Positions 16,498-29,367 of a stretch of DNA of 64,000 nucleotides are shown in pieces. This DNA comes from Herbidospora cretacea. GTDB taxonomy: Bacteria; Actinomycetota; Actinomycetes; Streptosporangiales; Streptosporangiaceae. Where the stretch lies: assembly GCF_001570605.1 (NCBI RefSeq), contig NZ_BBXG01000005.1, positions 186,001-250,000 of the forward strand. The letters run 5' to 3'. The translations under genes and the position numbers were made by a program. The notes beneath the pieces were generated by a model. It saw nothing but the letters and a program-made list of their open reading frames with translations, was not told where the DNA came from and searched no databases. Within the stretch, counting starts at the first letter, position 1, and each line of letters opens with the position of its first letter.

Positions 16498-16511
16498 TGA
16501 AATCGATTTCA
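16498..16511. promoter_or_regulatory. Candidate LacI operator upstream of the GH116-like gene
   Basis: A 14-bp perfect palindrome TGAAATCGATTTCA, 24 nt before the glycosidase GTG and 54 nt before the divergent LacI ATG. Its core is identical to the site at 15387-15398, which supports co-regulation. Confidence 0.8.
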
Positions 16512-16534
16512 AGACAACGTGAAAGGCGGGGGCC

Positions 16535-18967
16535 GTGAAGCGGTACTCCGGAGAGGCCCGGCGCGCGGTCGCGTTCCCTCTCGGCGGCTTCGGCACCGGG
16601 CATGTGGCGCTGACCGGCGACGGGGCGTTGCGGCAGTGGCAGCTCGGCGGGGTGCCCAACCACCGCGGGTTCCTGCCGGACGGCTTCTTCGCCCTGCGGG
16701 TGTCCTCGACCGAGCCCCCGGACGACGTGGTGCGGCTGCTGCGCAGCGATCCCGTGCCGCCGTCGCCCGACCCGGCGCCCAACGTCTCCGACGCCGAGGT
16801 TCCCGACCTGGGGAGACTCCCGTCGTGGCCGACCGTGGAGGCCACCGAGTTCCGGGCCGCCTACCCGTTCGCGGAGGTCGGCTACCTGGACTCCGGGCTC
16901 CCGGTGGCGGTGTCGATGTCGGCGTTCACGCCGTTCGTGCCGCTCGACGCCGACGCGAGTTCGCTGCCGCTGGTGCGCTACCGGTTCACCCTGACCAACA
17001 CCAGTTCCGAGTTCCGGCACGGCTTCCTGCTCGGCACGCTCCAGAACGGCGTCGGCTGGGACGGCGTGACCCCCGTCGACGGCACCCGGGGAGCCGGTTA
17101 CGGCGGGAACGTGAACCGCCTGGTCAGAAGGCCGGGGCAGACCGGTGTGCTGATGGACAACCCCTCGCTCCGGGAGACCGACGAGGGCTACGGCGAGATG
17201 CTGCTCTGGACGGACGCCCCCGCCCTCGCGCTCCCCCGCGCGACGGGAGCCGAGGCGCTGCTGCGGTTCGCCGAGACGGTGAAACTGGTGACGCCGGTGC
17301 AGCTCGGGGATTTCTCCGACGCCGCGCTGCGGGCCGCGCTGGCCGACGGGGCCTCGCCGATGAGGGCGCCCGCCGGGCCGAGCCCGGCCGGGTTCACCTG
17401 GGACGCCGGGCTGGCCGCCGCCTTCGCGCTCGCGCCGGGCGAGACGACGACGATCGACGTCGTGCACACCTGGTGGTTCCCCAACCGGTTCGCCGACTTC
17501 GACCGGTTCGGGCCGACGCCTTCCTATGCCGGGAGCCGGTTCTGGGTGGGCAACCACTACGCGACGCGGTTCGGGGGCGCGCTCGACGTGCTCGACGCCT
17601 ACCTGGCCGACCGCGACCACCTCGACGCGGCGTCGCGGACCTGGGCGTCGGCGGTGGCCGACAGCGACCTGCCGCCGGTGCTGAAGGACGTGATCTCGGC
17701 GCAGGGGACGCTCGTCCGGTCGCCCTCGCTGTTCCGGACCGCCGACGGGCGGGCCTACGGGTTCGAGGGCGCGCTCGGGGCCTCCACCCGGAACTGGAAC
17801 GGGGACGTCGGCGGGTCGTGCCCGCTGAACTGCAACCACGTCTTCAACTACGAGCAGGCGCTGGCCCGGCTGTTCCCCGCGCTCGGGCGGGACATGCGGG
17901 AGACCGAGTTCGCCGTCCAGGCCGCCGACGGGTCGATCCCCCACCGGGTCGCCCTGCCGCTCTACCTGCCGCAGTACCACGACGTCGCGATCGGGGGGCC
18001 GGTCCGGCCGGCGCTCGACGGGATGCTGGGGGCGGTGCTCAAGACGTACAGATCGGTTCTGGACGGGTCGGGGAGCGACTGGCTCCGCGAGCAGTGGCCC
18101 GCGCTGCGGCGGCTGATGGAGCACGTCGCCCGCACCTGGGACCCGGACGGGACCGGGATCCTGCGCGGCGACCAGCCCTGCACCTACGACATCAGCCTGC
18201 ACGGCCCGAACATGTTCGTCGGCGGGCTCTGGCTCGCTGCGCTGCGGGCGATGGAGGAGATGGCCCGGCTCGTCGAACCCGCGCTGGCCACCGGCTTCGC
18301 GAAGCTGTTCACGCTCGGGCGCGACGGCTACGACGAGCTGCTCTGGACGGGCGAGTACTACGGCCAGCCCGACACCGGCGAGGAGCACGACTTCGGCCGG
18401 GGCTGCCTGTCCGACCAGCTCCTCGGCCAGTGGTGGGCCCACCAGCTCGGCCTCGGGCACATCCTGCCCGCCGACCGGGTCAGGACCGCCCTGTCGTCGA
18501 TCGTCCGGTACAACCTGCGGACCGGCTTCGAGCCGCACGGCTACCGCTCGTTCGCCGACGGCGGCGAGACGGGCCTGGTGGTCTGCACCTGGCCGCACGG
18601 TGGCCGCCCCGCCGTGCCCCTCCGTTACTGCGACGAGGTGTGGACCGGCGTGGAGTACCAGGTCGCGGCCTCCTGCCTGTACGAGGGCCTGACCGACGAG
18701 GCGTTCCGCATCCTCGACGGGCTGCGGGAACGGTACGACGGCACCCGGCGCAACCCCTTCAACGAGATCGAGTGCGGCGACCACTACGTCCGCGCGATGG
18801 CCGGATGGTCCCTGCTCGACGCCTACACGGGCTTGCGCCGCGACCCCGCGACCGGCGAGCTCACCGCGACCCGGCCGGGCCGCTTCCCCTACGTCGCGGG
18901 GACCTCGTGGGGAGTGGTGACCGTGTCGCCCGAGGGGGAGACCACAGCGGAACCGGCTCAGCGGTAG
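16535..18967 (+). CDS. GH116-like glycosidase (DUF608/GBA2-type catalytic domain)
   Basis: An 810-residue protein with no signal peptide. The N-terminal beta-sandwich half (PLGGFGTGHVALTGDGALRQWQ) and the C-terminal alpha/alpha barrel match the GH116 arrangement seen in GBA2-type beta-glucosidases and xylosidases. Family segments are NCNHVFNYEQALARLFP, TYDISLHGPNMFVGGLWLAAL, SDQLLGQWWA (its Asp is the likely acid/base) and CDEVWTGVEYQ. I could not confidently place the nucleophile Glu, which should lie near GGSCPLNCNHV. Start GTG 16535 follows AAAGGCGG. The LacI palindrome just upstream and the divergent importer suggest it cleaves an imported beta-glycoside in the cytoplasm. Its 3' end overlaps the convergent serine hydrolase gene by 10 bp. 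Confidence 0.82.
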   Translation: MKRYSGEARRAVAFPLGGFGTGHVALTGDGALRQWQLGGVPNHRGFLPDGFFALRVSSTEPPDDVVRLLRSDPVPPSPDPAPNVSDAEVPDLGRLPSWPTVEATEFRAAYPFAEVGYLDSGLPVAVSMSAFTPFVPLDADASSLPLVRYRFTLTNTSSEFRHGFLLGTLQNGVGWDGVTPVDGTRGAGYGGNVNRLVRRPGQTGVLMDNPSLRETDEGYGEMLLWTDAPALALPRATGAEALLRFAETVKLVTPVQLGDFSDAALRAALADGASPMRAPAGPSPAGFTWDAGLAAAFALAPGETTTIDVVHTWWFPNRFADFDRFGPTPSYAGSRFWVGNHYATRFGGALDVLDAYLADRDHLDAASRTWASAVADSDLPPVLKDVISAQGTLVRSPSLFRTADGRAYGFEGALGASTRNWNGDVGGSCPLNCNHVFNYEQALARLFPALGRDMRETEFAVQAADGSIPHRVALPLYLPQYHDVAIGGPVRPALDGMLGAVLKTYRSVLDGSGSDWLREQWPALRRLMEHVARTWDPDGTGILRGDQPCTYDISLHGPNMFVGGLWLAALRAMEEMARLVEPALATGFAKLFTLGRDGYDELLWTGEYYGQPDTGEEHDFGRGCLSDQLLGQWWAHQLGLGHILPADRVRTALSSIVRYNLRTGFEPHGYRSFADGGETGLVVCTWPHGGRPAVPLRYCDEVWTGVEYQVAASCLYEGLTDEAFRILDGLRERYDGTRRNPFNEIECGDHYVRAMAGWSLLDAYTGLRRDPATGELTATRPGRFPYVAGTSWGVVTVSPEGETTAEPAQR

Positions 18968-19938
18968 AGGGCCTCGACCAGCGCGGGCCAGCGAGGGTCC
19001 GGCCCGGCCGGGGTGAGCAGGGTCCGGCTCGGGGTGAAGGCGAAGGCGAAGCCCTCGTCGGGGTCGGCGAAGGCCAGCGCCCCGCCGGAGCCGCTGTGGC
19101 CGAAGGCGCGGGGGTTGGGGGAGAACGGGCGGGTCGGGTTGCTGAGCATGAAGCCCAGCCCGAACCGGGTCTCCGACCCCAGCACCTCGTCGTGGCCCTC
19201 GCTCCGGGGCTCGATCATCCGGGCCAGGTCAGGCCGGGTCAGCAGGTCGGCGTACAGAGCGGCGAGGGCGCGGGCATGCGCGTGGACGTTGGCGGCCGGG
19301 ATCTCCGCCGCCCGCCACCGCGGGGTGTTCGGCAGGCCGGGCGTCAGCTGCTCGGCCGGGTTGGCGAACGCCTTCACGGTGATCTCGGCCGTGGACATCT
19401 GGGGTAGCGGGCCGTGGGCTTCCGGGGGGAGGACGTCCCGGACCGGGGTCCCCTCGGGCAGGCCGACGCTCAGGCCGTCGATGCCCAGGTCCTGGACGAG
19501 CTGCCGGACGGTCCGCCCCGTCGCCCGGCGCAGCACCTCGCCGACCAGCCAGCCGAAGGTCACGGCGTGGTAGCCGTGCCGCTCCCCCGGCGGCCACCAC
19601 GGCTGTTCGGCGGCCAGGGCCGTGGTCATCGCCGTCCAGTCGAACAGCGCGCCGTCGGGCAGGGCGCGGCGGACGGCGGGCAGGCCCGCCCGGTGGGAGA
19701 GCAGGTCGGCGACCGTGCAGTCGGCGGTGAACTCGGGCCACCAGTCGCGCACCGGCCGGTCGAGGTCGGCGAGGTGACGGTGGGCCAGCGCCGCGACCAC
19801 CCCCTTCCCGGCCGAGAAGACGTTGACCACGTCGTCGCGGGACCAGTCACCCGCCCATTCGTCCACGACGAGCCGCCCGTCCCGGTAGACGGCGAGGGCG
19901 GCTCCCCCGGGACCGGCGGCGACGATGTCCTTGAACAC
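18958..19938 (-). CDS. Serine hydrolase, beta-lactamase class C family
   Basis: A 326-residue serine hydrolase of the penicillin-binding-protein-like / class C beta-lactamase fold (esterase or peptidase type). The nucleophile motif SxxK is SAGK within NVFSAGKG. The Tyr motif is GYHAV and the third motif is HSG in FGHSGSGGALAF. There is no signal peptide, so it is probably a cytoplasmic esterase-type member rather than a true beta-lactamase. GTG 19938 follows AAGGAG by 6 nt. The upstream gap carries an inverted repeat (CTCAACC ... GGTTGAG). It is convergent with the glycosidase and co-directional with the NRPS gene, but a role in either is not shown. Confidence 0.88.
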   Translation of the reverse strand: MFKDIVAAGPGGAALAVYRDGRLVVDEWAGDWSRDDVVNVFSAGKGVVAALAHRHLADLDRPVRDWWPEFTADCTVADLLSHRAGLPAVRRALPDGALFDWTAMTTALAAEQPWWPPGERHGYHAVTFGWLVGEVLRRATGRTVRQLVQDLGIDGLSVGLPEGTPVRDVLPPEAHGPLPQMSTAEITVKAFANPAEQLTPGLPNTPRWRAAEIPAANVHAHARALAALYADLLTRPDLARMIEPRSEGHDEVLGSETRFGLGFMLSNPTRPFSPNPRAFGHSGSGGALAFADPDEGFAFAFTPSRTLLTPAGPDPRWPALVEALYR

Positions 19939-19953
19939 GGCCTTCTCCTTTTA

Positions 19954-19983
19954 CTCAACCTCGATTGTGCAACCATGGTTGAG
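19954..19983. promoter_or_regulatory. Candidate operator upstream of the serine hydrolase
   Basis: CTCAACC (19954-19960) and GGTTGAG (19977-19983) form an inverted repeat, and the right part includes the palindrome CAACCATGGTTG (19970-19981). It lies 16-45 nt before the hydrolase GTG, in the right place for a repressor site. No matching regulator gene is adjacent. Confidence 0.5.
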
Positions 19984-19999
19984 CAAAGAAGGAACGCCG

Positions 20000-25081
<5,082 letters not shown>

Positions 25082-25095
25082 GAATCCTCCCGTGA

Positions 25096-26271
25096 TCAGG
25101 TCAGCCGCAGCGGCAACCGGCGCGGGCCGCCGACGACGAGTGAGTCCAGCCGTTCGACGGGGCCGTCGAGGGTGACGTCCCGGGCCTGGGCGAGGAACTC
25201 GCGCAGGACGGCGCGGATCTCCAGCTTCGCGAGCTGGGTGCCGACGCAGTAGTGGGGCCCGATGCCCAGGGCCAGGTGGCGGTTGGGGGTGCGGGTCACG
25301 TCGAAGACGTCGGGGTCGGGGAACTGGGCGGCGTCGCGGTTGGCCGACGGCAGCCAGCAGACCAGCAGGTCGCCTTCGGCGACGGACCGGCCGCCGACGT
25401 CGGCGGGGCGGGTGGCCCGGCGCATGGTGTGCAGGCCGGAGGTGGTGAAGCGGAGGATCTCGTCGACGGCGGTGGCGGCGACCCCGTCGAAGTCGGCCCG
25501 CAGCAGCTCCTGCTGCGCGGGGTGTTCCAGCAGCGCCAGCATCCCCCCGGCCAGGGTCTGCCGGACGTTCTCCGTGCCGCCCACGAACAGGCTGTCGCAG
25601 TTGAGCACGACGTCGTCGATCGGGAGCGGCTCGCCGTCGACGGTGACCTGGGTGAGCACGCTCACCAGGTCGTCCCCGGGGGTGTCGCGGCGGTGGAGGG
25701 CCAGATCGGTGAAGTATTCGAGGATCTCCAGGTGGGCCAGGCTGCGTTCGGTGGCGGTGCCGGCGCAGAACGCGTCCCACGCCCACGCGACGAGGTCGGG
25801 GCGGTCGGCGGGCGGGATGCCGAGGAAGGCGCAGACGACCTCGACCGGCAGCCGGGCGGCCACGTCGGCGACGAAGTCGATGCGCCCGGCCGCGAGGCTC
25901 TCCTTCACGGCCGTCCGGGCGACGGCCTCCATCGATTCGGTGAGCCGCCGCAGGTTGCGCGGGGCGAACCACCCGGCGACCGCCTCGCGCAGCACCTGGT
26001 GGCGGGCCGGGGCGGCCAGCGCGAGCGTCCGCCCGCCGCCGGGGTCGGCGCCCTGCGCCAGGGGGCGCAGCAGGATGCCGGAGGCGGAGCTGAAGGTCAC
26101 CGGGTCGCGCAGCACCTCCCTGACCTCGTCGTGCCGGGTCAGCGACCAGAAGCCGGGGAAGTCGCCGGGCTCGTGCCAGTGGACGGGGTCGTGCTCCCGC
26201 ATCCACGCCCAGACCTCGTGGGCGCGGCCGTCGCGGTGGGTCGCGCCGTCGAGCAGGACGTCGGGGTTCAC
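25096..26271 (-). CDS. Cytochrome P450, probably acting on a carrier-bound amino acid
   Basis: A 391-residue soluble bacterial P450. The I-helix motif is LFVGGTENVRQT (a VGGTE variant of AGxET). The ExxR motif is EILR, and the heme ligand Cys lies in LGIGPHYCVGTQLAK. GTG 26271 overlaps the stop of the upstream A-T gene by 4 nt. Pairing of a free A-T didomain with a P450 is the known arrangement for beta-hydroxylation of an amino acid while bound to the carrier, as in NikP1/NikQ and aminocoumarin pathways. This role is inferred from context. Electron partners are not encoded nearby. Confidence 0.92.
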   Translation of the reverse strand: MNPDVLLDGATHRDGRAHEVWAWMREHDPVHWHEPGDFPGFWSLTRHDEVREVLRDPVTFSSASGILLRPLAQGADPGGGRTLALAAPARHQVLREAVAGWFAPRNLRRLTESMEAVARTAVKESLAAGRIDFVADVAARLPVEVVCAFLGIPPADRPDLVAWAWDAFCAGTATERSLAHLEILEYFTDLALHRRDTPGDDLVSVLTQVTVDGEPLPIDDVVLNCDSLFVGGTENVRQTLAGGMLALLEHPAQQELLRADFDGVAATAVDEILRFTTSGLHTMRRATRPADVGGRSVAEGDLLVCWLPSANRDAAQFPDPDVFDVTRTPNRHLALGIGPHYCVGTQLAKLEIRAVLREFLAQARDVTLDGPVERLDSLVVGGPRRLPLRLT

Positions 26272-27890
26272 CGCTCACCGCCCAGCAGGACGAGCTGATC
26301 GCCGAGGGTGGCGTGGAGGTAGAGCTCCTTGGCGGTGATCCTGCGTCCGGCCAGGCCGCTGAGCGTGCGGGCCAGTTTGAGCACCGACAGCGAGTTGCCC
26401 CCCAGGGCGAAGAAGTTGGCCCCGGACACCGCCTGCTCGGCGCTGACCCCGAGCACCTCGGCCCAGGCGAGCGCGATCCGCTCGGCCGGCCCGGCGTCGC
26501 CGGGGACGCGTAACCGGTCCTTGTCGACCTTGTCGTGGGCGGTGCGCGGCAGGGTGGCGACGGCCACGACCCGGTCGGGCACCAGGGCGGGCCCCAGCAG
26601 CGCGGTCACCGTCTGCCGGACGGCCGAGGCGTCGCCGGTCACGAAGGCACAGCAGACCGAGGTCGCCGCGTCGTAGGTGACGGCGGCGGCCAGGACGCCG
26701 GGAGCCGAGGCGACCGCGGCCTCGATGGTCTCGAGGTTGACCCGGACGCCGCGCATCTTGACCTCGTTGTCGAGCCGCCCGACGAACTCCAGCTCGCCGT
26801 CCGGCGTGCGCCGGGCGAGGTCGCCGGTCAGGTAGCGGCCGTCGACGAACACGGCCGCCGTCTGGGCGGGGTCGCCGACGTAACCGGCGGTCACCCCGGG
26901 GCCGGAGATCGCGATCTGCCCGACCTCCCCGTCGGGGACCGGCCGCAGCGCGCCGTCGAGCAGGTCGACGGTGGTACCGGGGATCGGCCGGCCGATCAGG
27001 GGGTCGTGCGGGCGGTCGTAGAAGCGGTAGGTGGCCCAGATCGTGCACTCGGTCGGGCCGTACTCGTTGCAGAGGGCCACCTCCGGCAGGGACGCGAAGT
27101 GCTGATCGATGACGCCCCGGGTGAGGGCCTCCCCGGCGCAGATCGCGACCTTCAGGGTGTGCGGCCGATCGGCCAGCACGCGGACCAGCTCGCCGTGGAA
27201 GCTCGGCACGGTGAGCGTGTGGGTGACCGAGTGGCGGACGACGAGGTCGGCGATGGCGTCGGGGTCGCGGCGCTCGGCGTCGTCGGCGATCACCAGGTGG
27301 CCGCCGGTGGTCAGGGCCCCCCAGATCGGCGTCATCGCGCCGTCGAAGTGGAGCGGGAACAGCAGCAGGAAGACCGGCTCGCCGTGGTCGGCGTGGACGG
27401 TCAGGCGGGCGGCGTTGGCGTAGGCCAGGTTGGCCCGCGACACCGAGACGCCCTTGGGGCGGCCGGTGCTGCCCGAGGTGTGCAGGACGTAGGCCTCGCC
27501 CTCCGCCGGGGAGGGCGTGTGGCGGTCGTCGCGGGTCAGCTCCCCCGTCAGGGGGTCGGCCACCAGGGCGATCCCTGCCGACTCGCGGATGTAGGCGGTC
27601 GTGCTCTCCGGATTGTCCGGGTTGAGCAGCACGAACGAGTGCCCGGCCAGGGCGGCGCCGAGCATCTGGACGACGGTGGTGACGGTCCGGTGGGCGGTCA
27701 CGCCGATCCGCTGCGGCGGCAGGCCGGTCAGCTCGTCGGCGAAGGCGCGGGCCCGCGCGGTGAGTTCGGCGTAGGTGAGGGTCCGGCCGCCGAGGGTGAC
27801 GGCCGGGTCTCCCGGACGCCGGCGGGCGATCTCCACCACCGCTTGATCGACTGACGATTCGGTCGAATAAGAGATGCGTAACTCCCTCAT
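26268..27890 (-). CDS. Free-standing NRPS A-T didomain
   Basis: A 540-residue protein with an adenylation domain (HTSGSTGRPKG, LCNEYGPTECTIWATY, YLTGDLARR, GRLDNEVKMRG) followed by one carrier domain (FFALGGNSLSVLKL near residue 500). No C or TE domain is present. The amino acid specificity cannot be read safely: the A4/A5 region is HFDGAMTPIW and THTLTVPSFHGEL, unlike common codes. ATG 27890 has no clear ribosome site. A longer frame to 28001 is not protein-like. Codons 4 and 460 are the rare TTA. It heads the minus-strand operon A-T, P450, NRPS and probably presents its amino acid to the P450 before transfer to the A-less T1 of the NRPS. Confidence 0.88.
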   Translation of the reverse strand: MRELRISYSTESSVDQAVVEIARRRPGDPAVTLGGRTLTYAELTARARAFADELTGLPPQRIGVTAHRTVTTVVQMLGAALAGHSFVLLNPDNPESTTAYIRESAGIALVADPLTGELTRDDRHTPSPAEGEAYVLHTSGSTGRPKGVSVSRANLAYANAARLTVHADHGEPVFLLLFPLHFDGAMTPIWGALTTGGHLVIADDAERRDPDAIADLVVRHSVTHTLTVPSFHGELVRVLADRPHTLKVAICAGEALTRGVIDQHFASLPEVALCNEYGPTECTIWATYRFYDRPHDPLIGRPIPGTTVDLLDGALRPVPDGEVGQIAISGPGVTAGYVGDPAQTAAVFVDGRYLTGDLARRTPDGELEFVGRLDNEVKMRGVRVNLETIEAAVASAPGVLAAAVTYDAATSVCCAFVTGDASAVRQTVTALLGPALVPDRVVAVATLPRTAHDKVDKDRLRVPGDAGPAERIALAWAEVLGVSAEQAVSGANFFALGGNSLSVLKLARTLSGLAGRRITAKELYLHATLGDQLVLLGGER

Positions 27891-27954
27891 GGCGGCCGAC
27901 TGTAACACACCTGGTAATTGGCTCTTCAAATGACCCGTAAACCCCGGACCGGCA

Positions 27955-27997
27955 CCCCTACATTTCTCGTATATCCCTCGTATATCCTGCGTATATC
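27955..27997 (-). promoter_or_regulatory. Triple 11-bp-period direct repeat and -10 box: SARP-type activator site
   Basis: On the minus strand GATATAC occurs three times with 4-nt spacers, giving an exact 11-bp period (plus-strand copies of CGTATATC start at 27968, 27979 and 27990). Eight nucleotides after the last heptamer comes TAGGGG (27960-27955), a plausible -10 box, and no -35 is needed. Heptamer repeats with 4-nt spacers ending 8 nt from the -10 are the known geometry of SARP activator sites. It would drive the A-T/P450/NRPS operon with a leader of about 60 nt. Confidence 0.7.
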
Positions 27998-28156
27998 GCA
28001 CCCGTCGCCCCTATGAATATTCCAGGATTCAACTATCCGGGAGCCCTCGGAATGTCTCGACTCTGTGACACAAACAGCTCTCAGCCTGGGCTTTCGATCA
28101 GGTAAGACGGCTTTTCCGTGATCGGCATACCGATGTTTTCTGGCGCTTCCGGTTGC

Positions 28157-28186
28157 TTGCCGGATTCTCCGGCCGTTTGCTAGCGT
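28157..28186 (+). promoter_or_regulatory. Candidate promoter of the plus-strand NRPS operon
   Basis: TTGCCG (28157-28162) and TAGCGT (28181-28186) are separated by 18 nt and fit actinomycete vegetative -35/-10 boxes. The spacer holds GCCGGA-TTC-TCCGGC (28159-28173), an inverted repeat that could be an operator. The leader to GTG 28287 would be about 95 nt. Confidence 0.55.
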
Positions 28187-28286
28187 GCCGGGCGACGGGG
28201 TTCGAGCCTTCTTTACGACGTTCGCTTCCACGCGGGGGATCCAATTCGTGGACGCCGATCTCTGCGTGCATTCCAGAAGGAGAGTC

Positions 28287-29315
28287 GTGACGCACGACTT
28301 CGAGTTACGCCTCATTTCCGCCATTCAACCGGTGCGCCATTTCTTCCTGGCGCAGGTCCTCGAGTTCGCCATGACCAGCGGCCTCATGGAGGCCCTCGAC
28401 GACACGCCGGAGTCCAAGCCCGGCGACCTGGCCGCGCGGCTGCGCATGGACGCCGGCCGGCTGACCGGCCTGCTCCGCTACCTGGCGGCCGAAGGGGTCG
28501 TGACCGACCCGGAGGACCGGCCCGCGCTGACCGCCAAGGGCCGCGAGTTCCTCGCGTTCCGCCCCTGGTACGAACTGCTGATCGGCGGCTACGGGGCCAC
28601 CCTGCTCGAACTGCCGCAGGTGATGGCCGACCGGGGCGCCTTCGCCTCCAGGAACGGCACCATGGTCGGGCGCGGCAGCTGCGGCATCAGCCGCTACGAC
28701 GCGATCCCGCTGGTCCGGCGCCTGCTCGCCACCCTGCCCGCCCCGCCCGACGCCGTCGTGGACCTCGGCTGCGGCGACGGCACGTTCCTGCTCGACCTGT
28801 GCGCCGACGGCACCCGCGGCGTGGGGGCCGACCCCGACCCCGGCAACATCGAGGGGGCCCGGCACGCCGCCGCCGCACGCGGTCTCGACCGCACCGTCGA
28901 GTTCGTCGTCGCCACCGCCGAGGACTACATGGCCGGGGTCTCCGGCCGGGACGGCGCGCCCTGCTTCCTCACCGCCTTCTCGCTCCAGGAGGTGCTGGAG
29001 CAGCAGGGGCGCGAGGCCACGGCGGAGGTCGTGCGCAAGGCGATCACCTGCGCGCCCGGCGCGCGCCTGGCGATCGTCGAGGTCGACCACCGGCCGCTCG
29101 ACCCGGGGGTCACCCGCCACGGGCTGGGGCTGGCCTACTACAACCCGTACTACCTGCTGCACCAGATCACCGAGCAGCGGCTGGAGCGCCGCGCCTTCTG
29201 GGAGGGCCTCATCGAGGAGGCCGGGGGCGTGGTCGACGCATGCCTCACCACCGACGCAGGCGTCGACTCCACCGGCCTGGAGCTGGGGTTCCTCGTCCGC
29301 GCCGCAGGCGCGTGA
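28287..29315 (+). CDS. SAM-dependent methyltransferase, 2-ketoarginine methyltransferase-like (MrsA type)
   Basis: A 342-residue methyltransferase. A winged-helix-like N-terminal part (LISAIQPVRHFFLAQVLEFA) precedes a Rossmann domain with SAM motif VDLGCGDGTFLLDLC. The segments GSCGISRYDAIPL, RHGLGLAYYNPYYLLH and DSTGLELGFLVR match, from memory, proteins named 2-ketoarginine methyltransferase. That family methylates the beta carbon of 2-ketoarginine on the way to 3-methylarginine. GTG 28287 follows AGAAGGAGA at ideal spacing; the frame upstream to 28185 is not protein-like. Codon 7 is TTA, suggesting bldA control at the head of the operon. The aminotransferase at 36423-37535 could make and re-aminate the keto acid. 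The actual keto acid is uncertain. Confidence 0.85.
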   Translation: MTHDFELRLISAIQPVRHFFLAQVLEFAMTSGLMEALDDTPESKPGDLAARLRMDAGRLTGLLRYLAAEGVVTDPEDRPALTAKGREFLAFRPWYELLIGGYGATLLELPQVMADRGAFASRNGTMVGRGSCGISRYDAIPLVRRLLATLPAPPDAVVDLGCGDGTFLLDLCADGTRGVGADPDPGNIEGARHAAAARGLDRTVEFVVATAEDYMAGVSGRDGAPCFLTAFSLQEVLEQQGREATAEVVRKAITCAPGARLAIVEVDHRPLDPGVTRHGLGLAYYNPYYLLHQITEQRLERRAFWEGLIEEAGGVVDACLTTDAGVDSTGLELGFLVRAAGA

Positions 29316-29367
29316 GGGCCGCAGGCAGGCCGAAGACCATCCCCGCATCCTGACGGAGAGAGCCACC

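Larger units (their letters stand above)
27891..28286. promoter_or_regulatory. Divergent NRPS promoter region (no gene)
   Basis: This 396-nt gap separates the two divergent NRPS operons and is more AT-rich than its surroundings. It contains the SARP-like triple repeat (27968-27997) and a plus-strand promoter candidate (28157-28186). Short frames on either strand are not protein-like. Confidence 0.75.

Noticed and set aside
18958-19938. Antibiotic-resistance beta-lactamase.
   Set aside because: The fold motifs are present but there is no signal peptide and the Tyr motif is YHA rather than YxN, so an esterase-type hydrolase is more likely.
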